A stretch of DNA of 64,000 bases, from the NCBI GenBank assembly GCA_005281725.1, contig SSBO01000012.1, forward strand, positions 17,898,561 to 17,962,560, read 5' to 3'. The notes beneath the pieces were generated by a model. That model saw nothing but the letters and a program-made list of their open reading frames with translations. It did not search any database and was not told where the DNA came from. Positions 56,301 to 64,000 of the stretch are shown one piece after another. Position 1 is the stretch's first letter. Every line of letters begins with the position of its first letter. The stretch is from Wuchereria bancrofti. Lineage: Eukaryota > Nematoda > Chromadorea > Rhabditida > Onchocercidae. The position numbers and the translations under genes were made by a program.

Positions 56301-59300
56301 AAATTTAGCTATGTTGTAGCAAATCGAGACGTATGAGCAAGGTGTGCGAATAGTGCAACCCAAACTACAAACTGGGAAGTTGTCAAATATTTGGATAAGT
56401 TTCGCGAAGTTTTATGAACAAGTGGATATGTTGGATGAAGTATGTTTTATTTTGAAAAGTTATACCGGTTTATTCATTAGACACAGTTTTCACAACTTGT
56501 CTGTTGATGGCTGCATTTGTCTCATCAGTCAGTCAGAAACTGATAGATTTTTTTCTATATACATTCGACCTTCATCTTTAATTTCATTCCAGACTCTATT
56601 TATTAATTTCTTACTAGCCAGTCTTTTTCATGTTTTATACCCAATCAGTTTCTGTTTTCAGGCTAGATTAGTGTTTGAAAGAGGGCTAAGACCTGAATAC
56701 ACCAAAGTAGATGATCTTGCATCGGTATGGTGTGAGTATGTTGAATTTGAGCTGCGCCATCGGTTAGTTGTAGCATAATGCTTTTTGTGTTATCAATTTT
56801 CTATATAGGATTGTTACTTGATAATTGTTAACTGTTCTTCATTATGACAGCTTAACTATGTTCAGGAATCCTGAATATGCTAGAAAGCTAATGCAGCGAG
56901 CAACTGCTATGCCACCTCGAAAAACTCATTACTTTGATGAAACTGAACCAGTTCAGAATCGGATATACAAATCATTAAAGGTTAACAAGTTCGGCTTGCA
57001 CACAGTGTTCCGATATATAGTATTATCCAAATCTTCAATTTTAAACCTTATTCATTTCAAGTAATTCTAATTTGGTTTATAAATTTTGTCGGCCCTTGAT
57101 CAAACATTCTTTTTTTTTTCGTGTTTTGGAATCTCGATTCTCGTCAGAAATATAAATGAATTCAGATTTGGTCTTTGTATGCTGATATCGAAGAAGCATT
57201 TGGCACTCTTGAAAGTTGTCAGGCTGTTTATGAAAGGATTATTGATTTACGGATTGCTACTCCACAAGTAGTGGTTAATTATGCTAAATTTTTGGAAGAA
57301 AACAATTATTTTGAGAACGCTTTCAAGGTAAGAACTTTATTTTTTTTTCTACTAAAATGAAAATCTTTGTATCGAGTAACTGACTTTTCTCAATTTATTT
57401 GGATGTTTGCATAGAATACGTTTTGGATGTATTTTGTTTCTTAATATTCAAAAAATGTATAAATCACCCATAATCTATATATTAACATATCAGCCGGTCG
57501 AAGATCTGACATTGTTTTTCAGGCCTATGAGAAAGGTATAGCACTGTTTAAATGGCCAGTTGTCAATGAAATTTGGACCGTATATTTGGTTAAATTTCTG
57601 AAACGATATGTATGTACTAATTAGTTCTGAGTTCTGACCTGTGTAATTTCAGGCTTACTATGCGGGGAACATTCATTCTGTTAAGTGATGTGTGGATGTT
57701 ATTTTTCGTATTTTTTATCAAAACAACATTTTTTTTTTTTTGAAGGGTGGCAAAAAACTGGAACGTGCGCGCGACCTGTTCGAACAGTGCCTAGAAAATT
57801 GCCCTTCAAAATTTGCAATGAGTAAGCACTTTAGATCAATCTAATAGGTTGTCCATATTTTTACAGTAAAGTTTTTGGAAATTCATGGCTTTCTATCACA
57901 TTTGATAGTAGTATAATTAGAGACGTCTTCATGTGATTTCATATTTAACACTATATGCGTTCTAATGTTTGGAAACTCTATTACTGACAGAGATGGATAG
58001 AATATTCAAGAAATGAGTTTCCGTTAAGAAACGAAATCCATATTTCTTAACTTTATTCTAGAGCTTTATTTACTGTATGCAAAGTTGGAAGAAGAATATG
58101 GTTTGCCACGACACGCAATGAACATTTATAATCGTGCGACTACTGCAGTTGAAAAACATGAAATGTACAGTGTATGTCGTTTTTTTTTTCTGTTTTATAG
58201 AATTAATCTTTAGTTGAAATTTTCCACTAATATTCTAAGGCACTGTAATTAAAATGTGATTTATATGAAATGATTTATGTAAAAATATGATCTAGTTTTT
58301 CTACGAAATATTGGTACAAAAGGATTTCATTTACATAGATTTTTTTATTTGCAGATGTTCAATATTTACATCAAAAAAGCGACAAGCATGTACGGTTTAA
58401 CATTCACAAGACCAATATTTGAGCATGCCGTTGAAGTTCTTCCGGAAGATCAGTCCAGGTATCACACTTATTTTTTTTCTCGTTGCAGTTAGTTTTTTAT
58501 AATTCTTTCAGTTATCAGTTAAGTTTTAGTTTTGAAATCAAATTCTCACTTTTAATTTTTCAAGGGAGATGAGTATTCGATTTGCACAAATGGAAAGAAC
58601 ACTGGGTGAGATTGATCGAGCACGAGCAATATATGCTCACTGCTCTGAAATATGTGACCCTCGGGTAAGTTAATTAATTTAAAAATTATTGTTAAACTCA
58701 AAAATTACTGATTATCGTGTCTGGTATCACTATAAGACTAAATGCTGGTGTGGATTTAGTAATATTATAAGAAATTATTAAAATGATTTATATTCTCATG
58801 TTTTAAATAAATCAGCGTGATAAAGTTATAACGTCGATATAAACATAAATGTGGTAATCTTCTACAATTAAAGTAGGAGAAATTTTCACAGGTTCATGGG
58901 ATGTTCTGGGAAATTTGGAAGGAATTTGAAGTGAAGCATGGTAATGAGGATACGGTAAGGGAGATGTTGCGTATAAAAAGATCTGTGCAAGCAACTTACA
59001 ACACAAACGTTAACATCATGAGCGCACAGATGTTATCCACAGCAGCGGGTGCAGTAACCAGCACAATCATCCATGAACGTGGGTTAATGTATTTACTTTC
59101 TTAGTTATATCTCAATTTTTGGAGTATGTATCTCCAAAATATTTTAATAGGATTTTTAAGATAATTTTGTTTTCAATATGTTTTTTTGAATTTTAAATTT
59201 TAATTTTAGCAAGCACGGCTGGTGATAGCATGGCAATGCTTGAAGCTCGTGCTCAGAAGATCGCAGAAGAAGAGACAGGTGTAGCGAAATTAGCAGTTGG

Positions 59301-59667
59301 CGGCACAGGTATAAAATTTGTACGAGGAGCTATCCATGTGGTCGAATCAAATGTCACCGAAAATCCAGAAGAAATTGATATTGAAGATGATGACGGCGAT
59401 GATGAACAAAAAAATTTAGACGGTAAGTTTTAAATGGCTTGAAATTAGGCATGAAAATGTATTTTGAGACATACCAAACAATCGATTGGATGTTACATTG
59501 GTTTATTTATCCGACGATTTTATGACTTTTCCATAATACTTCTCTAAAATTTAAAAATGCAGCACAGAATAAGGATTTTCTGTACTTAATCGGAAATTTT
59601 AGATGTGGAAACGAAAGCTATACCCACAGGTGTTTTGGGTTCACTTGCAAAAGAAAGTGATCAATGA
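53356..59667 (+). CDS. syf-1: Pre-mRNA splicing factor SYF1 (XAB2)
   Basis: HAT-repeat scaffold of the Prp19-associated (NTC) complex in the spliceosome; the human protein XAB2 also acts in transcription-coupled repair. 21 exons: 53356-53439, 53547-53713, 54009-54120, 54392-54579, 54962-55106, 55187-55278, 55381-55453, 55610-55791, 56043-56163, 56320-56439, 56662-56762, 56866-56980, 57166-57327, 57523-57609, 57746-57821, 58062-58171, 58355-58458, 58565-58664, 58892-59078, 59210-59422, 59603-59667. Total 2604 bases, 867 residues (human about 855). Collinear HAT segments include [53 protein letters not shown] and [17 protein letters not shown]. Conserved KEMLRI-like [19 protein letters not shown] precedes an acidic tail and LGSL near the end. 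TTTGCAG lies three bases before the ATG, a likely trans-splice site. A polyadenylation signal AATAAA is at 59858. Confidence 0.96.
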
Positions 59668-60253
59668 ATTTCCAGAAAATTGTGTTACTGTTTCGTTCAC
59701 TGTTTATTGTTTTTTTTTTCTTTTTACATTTTGCAGTTATGGGAACGGTTTAAAAAATAGCAGTTGTTTTTATACAAAGTTATTAAAACTACGAATCATT
59801 TCAGAAAGTAATATATGTCTAGTTCTGCTGAAATTATGGTGTCAGTTTTTCACCAGAAATAAAATGTGATTCTTTCTTCTTCCTTGCATTTTTTTGCGAA
59901 AAAATTTTGTGTTTCATTTAAAAGAAAGGGAGGAGCGGCAAGGTAGATGGTTAAGCATTTGGGAAGGTGGTAACAGAAGTTTTGTAAATGGAAAATTTTG
60001 TCTGATAGTTGGTTTATTTATGACTTTTAGCAGCTCAGAAAAAGTTAACAGTGTTTTTATTCTCACTTTATCCAATCGTATGTGCAAAACTTGGACTTTA
60101 TTTATCAAGTTTGAATAATATGCCTTTTAATTCTTTCCGTGAAATTTGCATTCAATAAGATTTTATATACCACAATAGTAGCGATATGGGTGTTTATTAC
60201 TTTAATTAGCTGCAAGGTGGCTGGTTGATTCATTGTTTTCTAAAAAGATTGTC
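59668..60253. other. SYF1 3' untranslated region and phosphatase 5' flank
   Basis: AATAAA at 59858-59863 fits the SYF1 3' end. A TTTAATTAG acceptor-like site ends at 60209; the frame stays open from there into the phosphatase ATG (ARWLVDSLFSKIV before it). Confidence 0.6.
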
Positions 60254-63200
60254 ATGGTCATAGACACGAAGTTTGAGTTGCTTCCATTTCTTGCAAAACA
60301 TCAAAAATTCAAGGCGAAGGTACAATAACTTTTTTTTTCAGAGAAATTTCATAGAATAAGACAATGAGACGAGGTTTTATTTTGTTGTAGTACGGGTTTA
60401 TGTCTTTGCGCTTGTTTGCTTGAAAATCAGAAGTGCTGCATTGAGCTTTGCTTGATAAGGGGCTGTTTTGTAAAGGTATAGTCATAAAATTAGTAATAAA
60501 CATAAAATTAGATAAAAATGATTTGGGACTTGAGGGAGGATTTCAATATAATTTAAGGAATTATTCGTAAATTTACCTACCTTCTTTTTAAATTTATTTC
60601 TTGTTTATGATTGATTACTGCTGAGTCGATTAATTTGAATAATAAGAAATGAGATATGAAGCTATTTTATAGTAAATAAAGTCAAGTAGTAGTAATGTCA
60701 TTAAATTAAATTAACATCAATTGTTTATTAACTAACGTTAATCAGTCAAGATTCTTCTGGCATAGGTGAAGGAAAGTGGAACACTAACAGTGGATGTGGG
60801 AGTTTTAATTTCATGAACAGATTATTTAAATGCATTCTGTTTTTTTTTTTTTTGAACAGTCTGTAAATCCAAATTATTGAATATCTTCCTTTATATCTAA
60901 ATTAGAAATTGATGAATGGAGGTTTTGCATGAATTTTTAAAATTTTTTTTCTATTTTTTTTTTCTTTAATTTTAAAAGCTTTCTTGTTTTTCAAATTGCT
61001 GATTACATTCAATGCGGCATTATATCTATACTTAAATAACTAAGGGTAAGCAATAAGGCAAACAAGTTTAGACAAAATAGGTTCAATTAGCAGTAAGATG
61101 TTGTAGTGGTAGTTTTGCTGTTTCAGGTGGAATACAATCCTGACGAAATTTGTGAAATGATCGAGACAGCTCGGGTGTTGTTCTCAAGCGAAGGTGCATT
61201 GATTGATGTTTCAATACCGGTGATCGTGGTTGGTGATATTCATGGGCAGGTATCATATATCTAAAAGCCTGGATGAAATCCTTCTTGATACATCAGTTGA
61301 AATTCTTTCTTGGGACTTTCACAGTGTCACCTTCAGTACGTGGATTTGCAACGGATTTTTGCGGCGGTTGGGCGGCCAGGTCGAACACGTTTTCTGTTTC
61401 TTGGTGATTATGTCGATCGTGGACCGCAATCTCTCGAATGTATATGTTCACTTGTCGCCTGGAAAATCGCATATCCGAAAAGAGTATGAATTTTCAAAAT
61501 TGCTCAGATTTCCGCGAAATTCAGTCTTACAAGCAAAGAAGACGAATCACCACACTGAATATAATTTGGAGATGCAAAAATATCTGTTATTTTAAATTAG
61601 TTAAGACAAGCGAGCTGTAAATGTAAAGGTAATCATAAGTAGAACACTGAATCTAAGCTGAGGAAGCTTGCTCGAAAACTGCAAAGCAAACACGAAAGGT
61701 TATATATGTTTAAGATATTTTTACTTCGTGGCAATCATGAATTTGCCTCTGTAAATCGAGAATACGGCTTTTATGATGAATTAGCTGCAAGATTTAGCGT
61801 TGGTAAGTATTGTCTTAGTTTTCCGCACTTTTGAAAGGCAATATTGCTGATAGTTTTATCAATCTGTAGTGTTTTTCTGGCAAGAACTACTCTTCGAAAA
61901 TTAATTAAGAAAGATAAAGTCAAAAATATACGAGATAACATGAATAATACGTCATCAACTTTTGTACAATAATACGTCATCAACTTTTTCGGATGTTTAA
62001 AATCAAACATACTGACATGCATTACACGCTCTTGCAAACTGCAGTTTTTGTCTTACCAATCAACTTGATAATTCTATGGCATCATTATCAGCTGCTCTAA
62101 TTCCAGGTCAGGCAATGCGTCTGTGGAAAGAATTCAACGATCTATTTTCAATTTTCCCCTTTTCTGCTTTAATAAAAAATAGAATACTCTGCATGCACGG
62201 TGGTCTCAGCCCACATCTCGAGTCGCTGAACGATATTCGCAATGTAATCGACCATCTATATATTCTTTCAAGTAAACCAGTGGATAGCCAATACATAACT
62301 TATCATGGATGCGTGAAAACATATATATTAATTGAATTATTAAAGTTGTAGGAATGACTGCATTGAAAGTTTTGCTTCATCTTTTCATTATTTGGCAATT
62401 GGATTATATTCTAATGTGCGTTTGCAAGTGCCGGACACTGGTCAATTGCTTCTCCTTCTCTGTTATCTTTCATTTCTCCTTCACTTCTGTATTCCAATCT
62501 TTTGTGTGGAAAAAATTTAATAAGCAGCATTGTTTTCTTTTCTGCTCAACGTTTTGGCGATTTTTTTTTTGCCACAGGTTCTAACATAATGTGTTAGCAT
62601 ATGAACACATATGTTCTCTACATTTCTTGCCAGCATGATACTAGGTTATAGGTTAACTTGATCTAAATCTTATCAGATTGCAAAAAAAAAGCATACTTAT
62701 CTAATTGAAAATTAAATTAACAGACCAAACTTTTAGGTCTGTTAATTTAGGAATTTTTATCCAGAAATAAAGGTTTCTTACTTGCTTATTTTGAAAAATA
62801 AAATACGCTTTTTCAAACTTCTATAACTTTTAGAAGGTTAATTTCAGATAAAAATGCCTGTAATGGAGGTGTTCCCAGATACATTAGAACAGGATTTAGT
62901 TTGGTCGGATCCGAAACTAGACATCAAAGGTTACGAGCCTAACAAATTGCGTAATGTGAGCGTGGCATTTGGTGAAGACATTGTCTATAAAACATGCAAG
63001 CGCTTAAACTTGGATCTTATCATACGGGCACATCAGGTTTTAAACTGTTTTTTAAGCTTGCATTTGAAATAATTTGATTGTCGTATAACTTCTTTCTCAT
63101 TGAATAACTGGACGAAATGAACTAAAGTAAATATTTAAGCAGACAGCTAGCCTTAGATCCTTTTCAACATTTCATATCCATCGAAACTGTAATCTCTTAG

Positions 63201-63315
63201 CTGGTCAATATTTTCTTCTAAACTATTCAATTCACAGGTGATGGAAAATGGATACGGATTTTTTGCTGGTCGTAAACTAGTTACAATATTCTCGGCACCG
63301 TTATATGCAGAATTG
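60254..63315 (+). CDS. PP1-like serine/threonine phosphatase, divergent (3' end outside window)
   Basis: Metal-dependent phosphoprotein phosphatase of the PPP family. Exons: 60254-60319, 61127-61249, 61337-61483, 61715-61802, 62107-62243, 62848-63036, 63238-63315; phases agree, 276 codons so far. All PPP signatures are present: GDIHGQ, GDYVDRG, RGNHE, HGGLSP and RAHQ, so metal and phosphate ligands are kept. It differs from typical PP1: GNHEFAS for GNHECAS, and SAPLYAEL for SAPNYCGEF in the loop that carries the toxin-reactive Cys of PP1. The last exon (C-terminal strand) should follow the GTAAGC donor at 63316 and is not found before 64000. The true N-terminus may lie upstream, because the frame is open back to the acceptor at 60209. 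Nematodes have an expanded set of PP1-like genes, often germline; expression here is unknown. Confidence 0.9.
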
Positions 63316-64000
63316 GTAAGCTTCATTACGTATGATGCATAAAATCATCGATCATGTTGGTCAAGAAAATAGAACTTATGATTTTAAAGCTTCGCAAAAT
63401 TTAAAGTGAATGGGCTGTTCTATTTTATAAAGTCAATTCAAAAGTCCTACCGAGCAGCAGTGATGCATGCAAGCACTGGGTTGTTGTGTCACATAATCTG
63501 ATCTGTGTCGTGTCCTACAGGGATGAACGAAAGTTCATTGTTGAGTGGTGAATATGACACACCTTTTCAAATGAAATGAGATTTTCTTTTTGGAAATAAA
63601 ATTCACATTTTTCGACGTGGATTGATAACAATTTGCTTTTTCATGAGTGAAAAAGGAAGGAAGGAAGTAGAAGGAAATGTATGTGTAGTTCATTTATAAT
63701 TAACACCCAGTTAAATGTAAATCGTTAAAAATAACTTTTATTCAAAGTCATAGTATATTAACAAAACAGGCACTGTTTTTGGCATAAAATGATACGGCCG
63801 ATCTAAATAACAAGAAAAGATTGATTTGAAATTTCTTACATTTACTAAAACTCGAGAGTTAAGTTAAGTGTTTTTCAAGTTGAGTATAGTTATGGATTTT
63901 AAATGATTCGAAAAATTTTGCGTTACATGAATTGCTTTATTTTTCCTTCTTTTTTGCCAAAACACTTAATTTTTTTTTTTGAACCTGTAAACGAACGATG
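63316..64000. other. Probable last intron of the phosphatase gene
   Basis: Begins with a GTAAGC donor. I see no exon with the expected PP1 C-terminal strand. Low-complexity T-runs near the end. Confidence 0.5.

Noticed and set aside
61230..61595. 121-codon frame over phosphatase exon 3
   Set aside because: Different frame from the conserved GDYVDRG exon; shadow.

Overview
The window is nuclear DNA of a nematode, most likely a filarial worm of the Brugia/Wuchereria type. It is AT-rich. Genes are split into short exons by small introns with TTTCAG-like 3' splice sites, and several start codons lie a few bases after an unpaired 3' splice site, as expected for spliced-leader trans-splicing. The pi-class GST and 1-Cys peroxiredoxin closely resemble filarial proteins as I remember them; the species is inferred. 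Three single N bases (12276, 18519, 34886) mark scaffold joins, and two of them sit between duplicated sequence, so part of the repetition may be assembly or haplotype artefact.

Bases 1-12275 hold a block of four genes: glutathione S-transferase (+), 1-Cys peroxiredoxin (-), GET4/TRC35 (-) and an hnRNP A1-type RNA-binding protein (-, first exon lost at the N). After a 4 kb spacer with the first exons of an importin-5-like gene, the same block recurs in the same order at about 16.2-28.4 kb. In this second copy the GST, peroxiredoxin and GET4 genes are broken by frameshifts, stops and deletions, while the hnRNP gene is complete. A more diverged third hnRNP A1-type gene follows at 29.8-33.2 kb. 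The duplicated 5' flank of that gene (32.9-37.5 kb) appears twice around an N and differs by a roughly 560-base insertion.

From 37.6 kb on the sequence is single-copy. It contains an eight-exon four-helix membrane protein (-), a small single-pass membrane protein immediately followed by a secreted class-2 lipase (+, only 15 bases between stop and start, so a likely operon), the splicing factor SYF1/XAB2 in 21 exons (+), and a divergent PP1-like serine/threonine phosphatase (+) whose last exon lies outside the window.

Functionally these are mostly housekeeping or redox genes: detoxification (GST, peroxiredoxin), tail-anchored protein insertion (GET4), RNA packaging and splicing (three hnRNP genes, SYF1) and nuclear import (importin-5). 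Exon borders were read by eye. Where I give a full exon list, all exon phases agree and the coding length is a multiple of three. I saw no tRNA, rRNA, CRISPR array or clearly intact transposon.
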